DNA from: Cryptomeria japonica
Taxonomy: Eukaryota > Streptophyta > Pinopsida > Cupressales > Cupressaceae
Assembly (NCBI RefSeq): GCF_030272615.1
Contig: NC_081406.1
Location: forward strand, 247,683,218 to 247,747,217
Length of the DNA: 64,000 nt
Reading direction: 5' to 3'
Shown: one piece after another, positions 54,748 to 64,000 of the stretch
Layout of the letters: each line of letters starts with the position of its first letter
How positions within the stretch are numbered: the stretch's first letter is position 1
Notes under the pieces: generated by a model
Database searches by the model: none
What the model was told of the DNA's origin: nothing
What the model saw: only the letters and a program-made list of their open reading frames with translations
Position numbers and translations under genes: made by a program

Positions 54748-56718
54748 TCAACCCTTCAATCCATCCATGTATGCAACACCAGTGGATGGCAGCCAACTGT
54801 TGCCTTGTATAAATTGACCTACTGTGAAGTTGATGGCCTCTTGAGAGCTATTGATAACATGAAACCCACCCCAGTTCACACGGTTCTGAGTTCCAGCCCC
54901 AGGCCCAATATTCATATATTCCCCATAATACAAGGTACTTAACGCAAAGTCTGCAGACCAGGCCAGCCAACCTGCTGAATTAATGACGTCGCCCAAATAA
55001 GATTGCATGTAAACAGTTCGAGAGTACTCTTTCCATGGCCTCCCCAGGTATGTTGGGAATGAGCTTTTAACAGGAACAAGGTCTGAATCTGCTGTGATGG
55101 TGCAGTTCTGAATTGAGATTCCGGTGTTTTGATTCGGATCAGTCCTCCCTTGTGCAGTTACTGCATTCTGTTGACTTGGCCCTGGTTTTCTTGCAAGCAT
55201 AGTGCAACTCTGGAATACAACTGCAGAGTTGCCGAATATGAAGTCCACAGTACCTGAAATCAGGCATTCCCTGTAAAATTGACGAAGAGAAAGTGTGTAG
55301 AGTGTGTCTTGGTATGCTTGGATCTTGCAACGGTAGAAGACTGATTGGTCTGATCCAACTCGAAGAGCTACTGCCTGTTGTTTCACTGAGCCGGCAGTAT
55401 TGACAAATGCTATATCTTGGGCCATAAATCCTTTCCCCACCACAGCTGCATTTCAATAAAAAAACACACGTCAAACAAGTTTTTAGCGAGCAAATTAACA
55501 ACCCTCCACAAAATCCCAACACTTGACACATTGAAAAGATATTGCAGCAGATATCCCAAAATATTACAGCTGATAAATCTAAAATGGTGTAGATAAGATA
55601 TGATTTTAACAGAATCTTAGTGTCTCAAAACAAATGAATTCGAACCCAACTGAAAAGAAAGTATCCTTAATAACAGTAGATAATTTATGTCGTTACGAGA
55701 TAATCATGTAATATTTATATTTACCGAATGTGGCAGAATTGAAAGTAGTGGAACCATCTATGACATTTTTGCTCCCAGTCACAATTGTACCGTTCATGCC
55801 TTCCCCTATTATCAGTATATTCGTCTTCTTCGTCCCCACTACGACATACTCCTCATAAGTGCCATTTTTCACCTTGACCACGTATCTCTTGTTGCTATTA
55901 TCTGGAGCCGCGTTAATGGCTTCCGTGATTGTTTTAAACTGACCAGACCCATCAGCAGCCACCACCACATCTGCATTTACATCTTTTGGAGATGTTCGCA
56001 ATATCCTCCGATCTGCTGCAGAAACCCACCAAGGAAATCCCTCCTCGATGGGTTCAGAAGGAAGAGCAAGTTTGTCCACCCGACTGGATTCAGAGTTCAC
56101 CAGTATTGCTAGACAATTACTGGCGAATATTTTAACTCTCTCCACACTTCTCAGCAGCCCAGCCTCTGATTTCCCGTCAGACTTCTCTAGAACTCCGTCA
56201 TGGCAGGTCTCCATGTTAGTGATGGCCGCGCTGAGCAAAGCCTTTGCCTCGCGGAGTTGCTCTGCCTTCATTTCAGACTGTCTTAACAGATAGAGTGAGC
56301 TGCCGAGCTGATCTTTGGTAATGTCGATAAGCTCCACACAATCCCCAACAGCAATGCGGTTGTGAGTTTGCTTGAAGAAAGCAGAAGCCAGGACAAAAGC
56401 CCTGTTCGCTTCCTTCTTGGCCACCATGACTGCAATGGGAAGCATCTGCTTCTTGTCATGTACAGTCAAACCATTAGTAGAGCTCGTTAAGTATGCAGAG
56501 AGACTAACTCTACAGGCTTCTGGGTAAAGAGTAGGCCTACACACATTCTCAATCTCAATGGCGCCTTCCAATTCTTGGGCTGCCACATTTCCTTCCCCGC
56601 TTCTGCTGAGTGGAATAACTCCAATGGCCGCACACATTATCATCGCCACCACCAGAACAGAAGCCACAGACATTACTGTGACACACTTTTCCATCTTCTT
56701 CTGCACTGAAAAAGCCAT
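54748..56718 (-). CDS. pectinesterase (type 2, PMEI-PME precursor), two exons
   Basis: De-esterifies cell-wall homogalacturonan after secretion. Exon 1 is 56718-55725, intron 55724-55446 (279 bp, GT...AG, phase 1), exon 2 55445-54748; the joined frame is open for 563 codons. Residues 13-36 form a signal-anchor; about 45-210 is the PMEI pro-domain (Cys 60, 69, 127, 172, 202); RRIL at 237-240 fits the processing site between pro-domain and enzyme. PME motifs all present: GTYEEY (286-291), QAVALR with Gln355, QDTLY with Gln377/Asp378, DFIFG with Asp399, and LGRPW with Arg467/Trp469. Length and intron position fit the family. An in-frame ATG at 56760 would add 14 residues, but only the 56718 ATG is kept in all related fragments and the TATA-like box is too close to 56760. 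It is the only apparently intact host gene. Confidence 0.9.
55446..55724 (-). other. intron of the pectinesterase gene
   Basis: The donor context on the minus strand is CATTCG|GTAAAT and the acceptor is AATGCAG|CTGTG. Splicing joins TTC-G with CT-GTG to read F-A-V-V-G, the conserved junction of this family. The pseudogene at 28432-28875 keeps an intron of similar sequence, showing that it arose by DNA duplication and not by retroposition. Confidence 0.88.
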
Positions 56719-56965
56719 CTGCTTTGTCTTTGAAATAAAATTTTGAATCATGAAATCCATCTAGTTCGCTCAACTTTATTTAAAGCAAAGGGAAAAACCT
56801 TCACCAGAACGCTAACCTCGTTCATTCTTACCTGGTGTGGGCTGTACTCGCATTTGTTTTCAATTAAATCTATCGATTGTTGTGTGCATCACATGCGCAC
56901 ATGTCAATGCCAGGCTTGTATATTGAAAGTTGTGGTTAGGGGATAAGCTTTACTAAGAAATTAAA
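56719..56965 (-). promoter_or_regulatory. proximal promoter of the pectinesterase gene (block A)
   Basis: About 200 bp upstream of the gene is conserved in three pectinesterase fragments (30920-31130, 53930-54110, 58760-58985). A TATA-like box TTTAAATAAAG (about 56773-56783) lies roughly 60 bp before the ATG at 56718. The corresponding box at 58795 reads TTTATATAAAG. A conserved CACATGCGCACATG / CACATGCATACATG element lies about 110-130 bp further upstream. No specific regulator can be named. Confidence 0.6.
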
Positions 56966-56984
56966 AAGGAGTTTTCTTTCTTTT

Positions 56985-58335
56985 AAAAAAAAAAAATTAA
57001 AGTGAGTGAGGAAGGTCCCAATTCAATACAAATAAGACAGCTAACATTAAATTCAGAAAAAAATAGCAAGGTTACATCTAGGTAATCTAGTCAACAAAAC
57101 TGGACAGCTGAAATACAACTACAATTAGAGATCTTATATGGGGCTAAGTAGTGGGCTGAGAGGAACAGTTTGAGATCACTGAAAAGGTAGAGGATGACTC
57201 TTTTTTTTCTACTTACAACTGTTCAAAAAGAATCTTTAATAAGAGAAGCGAACAGAATGCTGTTGTCCAAACCAAGTGATTAGCAATAGAGTCCGAGAGG
57301 AGTTGTTGAACCTAGGAGAGGAACCTGGTAGTCTAGGCAAAGATAATCTAGGACGAAGGAATGAATTATTCTTGTATTCAAGAGAGCCCCAAAATGATTT
57401 AGAAAGATATTAGTATCATGCATGGCTGAAGGAGCAAGGACATCGGGGGAACGAGCAATTGTAGCTAGAGAAGCATGGGACACCTTGGTAGGAGCCACAA
57501 GGGACAAATCATCGCAAACCACATAAGCTGGGACAATTGGCAAAAAGGAGGGTTTTGACATTGAAGAGGAGTTTGAGTTTTGGAGCACAACAAAGATAGT
57601 AAGATGGCATCGATCGACATCCTTCCATCAAATAGGAGAGGAATCGAGACAAGACGCATAAGGATAGGTGCCCTATAAGAAAGAAGCAATGACACCTAAA
57701 CAAAATCCCTTTGTAATCCAAACACTACCTCCACTAGAATTCACCAACTTTAAGAGAAATCTCAGCAAGAAGGGATTCTAAGAGGTCTAGATCCACTGAG
57801 ATTCTTGTGAAGGAGGTATGGCAGAAGAGACTGGTTTTAGGGTTGTAGGAAATAGTGCACCAAAAGTGCAATGGGAGGTGAGGGAGCCGAACCCAAGTAG
57901 GGGAAACCTCAACAGAGTCCACAAGGGGATTAAAGGATGGGGTTGAAGGGCAAAGAGATAAAGTATGAGAGTCCCATTTCCCTAGGCCCATCAAAAGGAC
58001 AACATCCCTTTCATCCATATTATCAAATCACATAACAAAGAACCCATGAGTGCTAGGATTTAAATCTCCATGATGTAGGTCTACAAATGATCTCTTAAGA
58101 AGTGAATTTATTGATGCACAAGCTTCCAAGGTAGCCAGAAGGGTATGCTACTAAGAGGACAAGCTGGAAATGGAAATATCCACAATCATTGTATAGATAG
58201 GGAATCCTTTACTAGAAGGGTTGTGAATAGGAGAACCATTGTAGACAACAATGGGTGGGGAGTATAGAGTTTAAAAATTGAGGTTAAGTGGCCATGGGTG
58301 GGAGCCATTGTGGGAGTGTGAAAAACCTAATTGAA
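56985..58335 (-). mobile_element. LINE-like insertion carrying only an ORF1-type frame, copy 1
   Basis: The minus strand carries an L1 ORF1-like frame: EVSPTWVRLPHLPLHFWCTI and FTRISVDLDLLESLLAEISL match the DUF4283 region, followed by a degraded knuckle (CHCFFLIGHLSLC) and a Ser/Pro/Leu-rich end (57280-57695). No endonuclease or RT follows; the left end is a mixed T/A run next to the pectinesterase promoter. It separates block A from block B (58336) of the gene. Several frame breaks are present. Confidence 0.65.
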
Positions 58336-58690
58336 AATTTGTAAATGTTATAAATGTTATAAAGGTTAAAAATGTTACACAATAAATTTATCTTTTCATT
58401 GAATTGTATATGAAATATTTAAAATTGATTGATGTATCCATCTACGATAAAAAATAATTTTGAATTTATTTATTATATAATTTGGATATTTAATAATAAA
58501 TTTTAACTGTTGAATTTGAATATATTGTTCATGTAATTATAGGAATATGGAATAGAGTCCATCATTCATGGATCAAACTTAGTTCAATTGTATCTTGAGA
58601 TAAATTGATCCTTATTGGTGGATGGTATAAACAAGGAGCATACTGTCACCTTGCCAGTTAAGTTCAATCAATTTAACCACAACCCTTTGA
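58336..58690 (-). repeat. pectinesterase upstream block B, copy 3
   Basis: AATGTTATAAATG, GATATTTAATAATAAATTTT, GAGTCCATCATTCATGGATC and GGTGGATGGTATAAACAAGG match block B at 31.1-31.5 kb in order. It ends where the next pectinesterase fragment begins. Confidence 0.72.
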
Positions 58691-58985
58691 TATTACTATG
58701 TGACACACTTTTCCATCTTCTTCTGCACTAGAAAAGGCATTTGCTTTGTCTTTGAAATCAAAGATTGAATCACGATATCCATCTAGTTCACTTTACTTTA
58801 TATAAAGCAAAGTGAAAAACCTTCACCAGAACGTGAACGCCATTCATTTTTACCTAGTGTGGGTTGTACTTGCACTTGTTTTCAATTAAATGTATCGATT
58901 GTTGTGGGCATCACATGCATACATGTCACATCCAGGCTTGTATATTTCATGTTGTGGTTATGGGATAAGCTTTACTAACTAGCAC
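58691..58985 (-). pseudogene. pectinesterase fragment: promoter and first codons
   Basis: Minus strand: block A promoter with TTTATATAAAG, both ATGs equivalent to 56760 and 56718 of the intact gene, and the codons for roughly KKMEKCV. The coding sequence is cut after about two dozen codons, at the junction with block B copy 3. It is close in sequence to the promoter of the intact gene. Confidence 0.82.
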
Positions 58986-58994
58986 ATGAAATTA

Positions 58995-60580
58995 AAAGGG
59001 ATTTTTTTTTAATTTAAGTGAGGAAGCTCCCCAACCCATTACAAATCAAATTGCTTACATTACATCTAAATAGAAAACAACAAGGTTATATTTAGGTAAT
59101 CTCGTTAACAAAGTTGTGCAACTTAAATACAACTACAACTAGATATTTGAAATGGTGCCAAGAAGTGGCATGAGAGGAATAGTAAAAGATCACTGAGAAG
59201 ATAGAGAGTGAACCTTTGTCTTTCTATGTACAATTGTCCAGAAATAATTCTTAATAGGAGAGAAAAAGGAATGGTGTTTCTCAAACCAAGTGGTCCAATA
59301 GTAGAGTCTGAGAGAGTAGGCACGAAACCGAGGAGATGAACCTGGTAGTGTAGGGAAAGAGAATCTAAGACCACAGAAGGAATGGGTTTCATATTCAAGA
59401 GAGCCCCATAATGATTTAGCGAGACATCAACAACAGACATGGTTGAAGGAGTAGGGACATTCAGGGAACAAGCAATTGTGGTTACAAAAACAGGGGACAC
59501 CTTGGTAGGAGCCACAAGGGACAAATCACACAAACTAGAGAAGCTGGGAAAGATGGCAAAAAGGAGGGTTTTGACACTGATGAGAAGTTTGAATCTAAGA
59601 GCACATGAACACTAGTAAGATGACACTGATTAGTTCATCCTTCCACCAAATAAGAGAGGAACAGAGACAAGAGCCACAAGGACATGAAGAGGCTAGGTGC
59701 CCCATAACAAAGTAGCAACAACATTTAAATCGAATACCTTTTTAGTCCAAACATTGCCTCAATTGGAGATCACCAACTTCGAGAGAAATCTTAGCAAGAA
59801 GAAGTTTTGAGAGGTCTAGATCCACCAAGATTCTCCTGAACGAGGTTAGGGAGAAGAGACTAGTATTTGGGTTAACTTTGATAAAGTGGCTCAGTTTGTT
59901 GCCAATGGATTCATGAGCAATAGTGCACCAAAAGTCCAATGGGAGGTGAGGGAGCCAAAACCAAGTAGGAGAAGCCTCAACAAACTCCACAAAGGGGAGT
60001 CAAGGATGGGGTCCAAGGCCAAAGAGATAATGCATGAGATTCCCATTTCCATAGGCACATAGAAAGGAATATATCCCTATCATTCTATATAGGATAAATC
60101 TCCAGCTTCCCTGACACCAAAGAGTTCTAATGAGCATGTATCCAAGAGTAGAGTGATGGGGGAGATGAAAACAACTAACCAAATCTTCTGATTAACACTA
60201 TCTTTTTGTTATAATAAATTTAGTCTAAAACCTCCTTGCCCATAAACACCTTTGAAACAAAGGAATTGAACACACAAGGTATTCTACTAGAGAAGATGGA
60301 GGACTTGATAGTGATTTTTTTAGCAGGTCTACAAACAAACTCTTTAGCAGGGAATATATCGATGCACAAGCTTTTGAGGTAGACAAAAGAGTATTCTATT
60401 GGGAGGGCAAGTCAAATTTGGAAATATTCACGTCGATTTTACAAAGGAGCGAGAATTTACTAGAAGGGTTGTGAACAAGGGAACCATTACAGACAACAAT
60501 GGGTGGGGAGTAGAGAGTTAGAAATTTGATGTTGAGATGGGCGGGAGACACTAGTAGAGTGTGAAAATTCTATTTGAAAA
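58995..60580 (-). mobile_element. LINE-like insertion carrying only an ORF1-type frame, copy 2
   Basis: It is homologous along its length to 56985-58335. The DUF4283 region reads EASPTWFWLPHLPLDFWCTI and FRRILVDLDLSKLLLAKISL, followed by a degraded Cys/His segment (CCCYFVMGHLASSC) and a C-terminal part DLSLVAPTKVSPVF shared with copy 1. It lies at the same position relative to a pectinesterase promoter, so it was probably duplicated together with it. The N-terminal part (60000-60580) is better preserved than in copy 1. No ORF2 follows; the left end is T-rich. Confidence 0.65.
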
Positions 60581-60600
60581 TTTACAAATGTTATAAATGT

Positions 60601-62270
60601 CCTAATTAGATTAAACTAGGACTGGCTCAAACCATTACAATACCACCACATGGGAACACAAATGGGAGGAACTCACAAGTAGTGAGACAACCAAGACCAC
60701 AAAAACCAAAAAAGGACAACCCTTTTTTGAAACAACACTTTTGGCTAGAGCATCAAACTTGAAAGAACCACTTGTCTTGACCCAACAAAATTACATAATA
60801 AAAATATAGGGGTTTAGGATGGAACCTCAAACCATCTTCTTGGGACACCCCTTAGCACAATAGACAAAGAGACCAAGGGAATAGTTTGCAACTGGTGGAT
60901 TTTTAAAGGCTTCCAACAACCTTTTACAAGTAGGACTATCTTGAATAGAGGATTTGTCTAGCAAATAAGGAAACCACAAAGCATTGGAGGCACCCAGGAA
61001 CCTTATGATCACAAAATCTCAGGTAGGAATCTCTAGATAAATAGTATATCATTGACCACCTCGATATGTTTGTTATCAAATAAACCAATAGCCTCTACAA
61101 CCCCTACAAACACATCAAATAGGATCACCATAATAGGCTTGTTGTTAGTAGAGTAATTAGATCCTCAAGAGGATATACAAGAGGATGAGTGACAATAGGG
61201 AATGAAGCATAAACCCAAGAAGAAAATGACTCCCCCCAAGAGAAGTCAGAAGCCACCATAGGAGTAGGTAAGAAGGAAGTAGAGCTCTCTTTGGTTAATT
61301 GCGCGTAGGGTTACCAACCCTTAGCATGCAACCACATCAAATACACAATAGACAATAAAGAACTAACTCCAATACCAATCCATCTTCATCTAAGAAATGT
61401 TTAGACCCAGAAACTATAAAGATCTCAATCGACCCCCATAAAAGAAAACTCCACCTCAAACGGAGTCTCTTAAGGGAGGGATGGTGAAAGAAAAGGCACC
61501 CCACCATAGGGAAAAATGGTGCCATAAACCCAAAACCCAAATAAGATTCCTCAAAGGTAGAAGAGGAAAACTAACGTCATAGATCCCCACAGAATGGGGA
61601 ACCCAATCACACATGGCGCTTGTCTAAAGACCAAAGTAGAAGGCACAAAGTTGAACAATGCCATAGGCTAGAGTGAACAAAATAGCCACATCAACCAAGG
61701 TGGCCCACATAGAAATAGAAACCATCAATGTATCAGGCTGGAGAGGAACAATAGGGGACAAAGAGGCCCAAGTTGTTCCCAAGGGGGTGTAAAGAGGAAA
61801 CACCCAACAAACGCACAACCAAGCCCCACACCCTAACACCAAAAACAAGGCAAAAGCCCCCCTCTAACCACAATTGGGGCATGAACCAAGAAGATTCTCA
61901 AGCTCAAAAATAGGGGCAACAAGAATAAAGCTCACGAACCTAGTAAGCATGTTGAATTGTTTTGTCCAACCCCCAGAGAAATGAGAAAAGAAGCACATCA
62001 AACCCCTGCTCAAGACCCCACAAACAAGAAAGACAATGACCAGAATGTAGTCCAACCATTAGCACCTTGAAAAGCCACAAAAAAATTCCTAAAAGGGACT
62101 TGAAAATGGATAGAGTGACCAAGCACTAGTCCCTCCCCATTTGCCTCTACTTCCCCTTCCTCGCCAACATTGTCTCCCTCTCCAAAAACCCTAACACCTC
62201 CTCCTTCTCTACTCACCATCATTTTTAAGTAAGTGTGGTTTTTGGTATGTTGAATGAATGATTAATAAAT
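60601..62270 (-). mobile_element. insertion with 15-bp target-site duplication, probably LINE-derived
   Basis: AAATGTTATAAATGT occurs at 60586-60600 and again at 62271-62285, and the sequence continues as block B after the second copy, so 1,670 bp were inserted. The interior has several minus-strand frames without recognisable domains (for example 62010-62222, which starts MMVSREGGGVRVFGEG). I could not find the L1 stem-loop tail here. Strand is assigned from composition only. Confidence 0.55.
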
Positions 62271-62337
62271 AAATGTTATAAATGTTAAAATGTTAGGTAA
62301 TAATTTTTTCATTGAAATGTAATTATGTAGTGTAATT
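62271..62337 (-). repeat. pectinesterase upstream block B, copy 4 (start only)
   Basis: AAATGTTATAAATGTTAAAA, GTTAGGTAATAATTTTTTC and GAAATGTAATTATGTAGTGT match the beginning of block B. It is cut by the gypsy LTR at 62338. Confidence 0.65.
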
Positions 62338-63120
62338 GGTGCAGTCACCGATTAGGAGGGACCTCAAAGAGATCAATCCAGACCAGTTAGCAAGACTAAA
62401 CATAAAAGAAACACAAGGATATGATGGAGGTAATGCATAACATAATGAATTATATCATTAAAACTAATTACAATCAACTGGTAACATCCAGGTTATAGAA
62501 ACCGGCTCACTGGCCTACTAAAACATGCTCAATTACAAATTAGGTCAGAACCAGGACCTCAAATCTTAAGATCTAGCTTCTATGTTCTGTCTACCATCTT
62601 CAATCTCAATTATAATGCTTAATTATAACAATTTATATGATCTGAGGGATCCGGTCGGTCCAAAAAGGGATCAAATGCCAAAGAACAAGACCTAACGTGT
62701 AAAACCAACAAGGTCAACCTCCACCAAAGAAATTCCTCCAGAAAATCTAGAGGATGAAGTGTATATCAAAGGGAAGGTCGGCCAGATGCCAAGGAACATC
62801 AGAATCAATGCTCAAGGTTTCACAAGCTACGGAAGGGATTTGGTAGATTAGTAATGCAAATAGGTCCAAGCAACTGGTACCAAAAAACTGTCTTGAAAAC
62901 CGGTAGCGATAACTTGCCAGAAAATGATCCAAATGCTTTGCAGTTTGGGAATAAGGTATATGATCAATTCCTCAAGAAAAATCCAACTCCTCAAGATCCG
63001 GTGAGCCAATGCGAGAAAATGCAGAATGAAATGCTGAAATTGCAAAATAGAAAGCAAAACAAAAAGGAAATATTTTTGGTTGATGCAAGATTGCCAAGAA
63101 CTAGGGATTCTCTTGCATCA
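62338..63120 (-). repeat. 3' LTR of gypsy element I (boundaries tentative)
   Basis: Noncoding sequence between block B and the integrase end of a minus-strand gypsy element. Plus strand TG (62338, TGGTGCAGTC) and CA (63120, CTTGCATCA) were taken as ends. The purine-rich tract expected beside the right end is not convincing, so the limits may be off. An open frame on the plus strand here has no recognisable domain. Confidence 0.4.
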
Positions 63121-64000
63121 GACAATTGGGGGTGTTGAAAAAGTGAACTCTCACTTTATTGGGGTCAGAGGAAAACCAAGGTGGTCCACCTCTTCCCGAG
63201 AAATCTAAGATGAGTCTTCAACTGGTCTGTCCTTCCACTTTACTAGATACTCCTTATACTGACTACTCTGGGTATTACGCCCAATCTAGCCATCCAAAAT
63301 GTCTTCAATTTAATCTGGTTCCTTCTGGGGAAACTATTTTTCCAAGTCTACAATATTGTCCTCATTGAATTCTAGTTCACGATACTGATATAGATTTGCA
63401 ATGTTAAATATAGGTGAAATACTCAGACTATCTAGTAACTCCACTTCATATGCATTTCTAGAACTAAACTTTCTCAAAATCTTGAAATTTCCAAACTTCC
63501 TCATTTGCAACTTGTTATAAGTTCCAACTGGGAATCTTTCTTTTCTCAGATATACCATCACTTCATCACCAACTTCAAATTCCTTTTGTCTCCTATTCTC
63601 ATCTTCTTTCTCCTTATACTTGTTTTTCATGTCGTCCAAATGCTACTTAACTTAAATATGTAAGTCCTTTATGTGATCTGCAAATTCTTCTGCTTTTGAA
63701 CTTCTTCGGTCTTCACTGCTGATAGCTCTTAATTATGATATACCTCTAGGGTGTGCTCTGGTAACAATCTCAAAAGGTGTCATTCTGGTACTCCTATTTA
63801 CTGAATTATTGTAGGCAAACTCTGCTTGTGCAAGAATAAAATCCCAACTTCCAGTTTTGTCTCCAACCAAGCATCTCAATAAATTTCCCAAGCTCCAGTT
63901 AACTACCTCTATCTGTCCATCAGTTTGTGGGTGAAAAGTAGAACTGAACTTCAAATCTATCTTCATCTTCTTCCAAAGTGTTCTCAAAAAATAACCAACA
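63121..64000 (-). pseudogene. gypsy I: integrase (core end and C-terminal domain), continues outside window
   Basis: The segment 63733-63987 reads LWKKMKIDLKFSSTFHPQTD, GQIEVVNWSLGNLLRCLVGD and AEFAYNNSVNRSTRMTPFEI, the end of a Ty3/gypsy integrase core in which Asn-Trp-Ser replaces the usual catalytic-region N-R. The segment 63334-63639 reads EFEVGDEVMVYLRKERFPVG, MRKFGNFKILRKFSSRNAYE and FNIANLYQYRE, the C-terminal domain of the Tf2/chromovirus type. A stop near 63732 and one between the two pieces break the frame. The rest lies beyond 64000. Confidence 0.85.

Noticed and set aside
55139..55531. Second minus-strand frame overlapping pectinesterase exon 2
   Set aside because: It is an alternative frame of the exon and intron; the pectinesterase frame carries all the family motifs.
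61337..62222. Minus-strand frames with signal-peptide-like composition
   Set aside because: Same compositional effect inside an inserted segment; no recognisable domain and several overlapping frames.
62854..63138. Plus-strand open frame of 94 codons
   Set aside because: Falls in the presumed gypsy LTR and next to its integrase on the opposite strand; no domain pattern.

Overview
This 64-kb window looks like intergenic DNA of a large, repeat-rich seed-plant genome. It is AT-rich, holds one plausible host gene, and is packed with decayed LTR retrotransposons (Ty1/copia, Ty3/gypsy), plant L1-type LINEs and pseudogene fragments. The plant call rests on an intact type-2 pectinesterase with a PMEI pro-region and a phase-1 intron, on copia polyproteins with initiator-Met-tRNA-type primer sites, and on L1 elements with DUF4283-type ORF1 and a C-terminal RNase H. 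The repeat load suggests a gymnosperm, but that is inference.

Layout. 1-4769: 3' part of copia element A (+) with its 3' LTR. 4770-5935: 3' end of an L1-like element with an unrecognised ORF. 5934-9544: copia element B (-). 9545-11830: 5' LTR and gag of copia element C (+). 11840-20489: Ty3/gypsy element D (-), gag interrupted by a copia LTR, with an RNase H-like domain between protease and RT. 20490-28430: mostly featureless AT-rich DNA with one pectinesterase fragment and an L1 tail. 28432-31130: a pectinesterase pseudogene split by a short-LTR copia (H). 31140-34536: two copies of a block (called B) that lies upstream of the pectinesterase copies, one carrying a LINE with a target-site duplication (TSD). 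34537-52000: a three-level nest, in which copia E (37569-45180) sits inside an L1 (34833-50185), which sits inside a lone copia LTR (G), which sits inside block B. 52000-62337: remains of a tandem pectinesterase array, with one apparently intact gene (54748-56718, minus strand) among fragments, LINE insertions and upstream-block copies. 62338-64000: end of a Ty3/gypsy element (-).

How it fits together. The pectinesterase coding fragments, their roughly 200-bp proximal promoter (block A) and the upstream block B recur in the same order and, with one exception, on the same strand. This suggests an ancestral head-to-tail array of at least four units, broken up by successive insertions; only the unit at 54.7-56.97 kb still reads as a gene. 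The most unusual candidate is the L1 at 34.8-50.2 kb: a 19-bp TSD encloses ORF1, ORF2 (endonuclease, RT, RNase H) and a third, unrecognised ORF between RNase H and the tail, and the same ORF-plus-tail order appears at 4.8-5.9 kb. All homology calls come from reading translations by eye; no database search was run.
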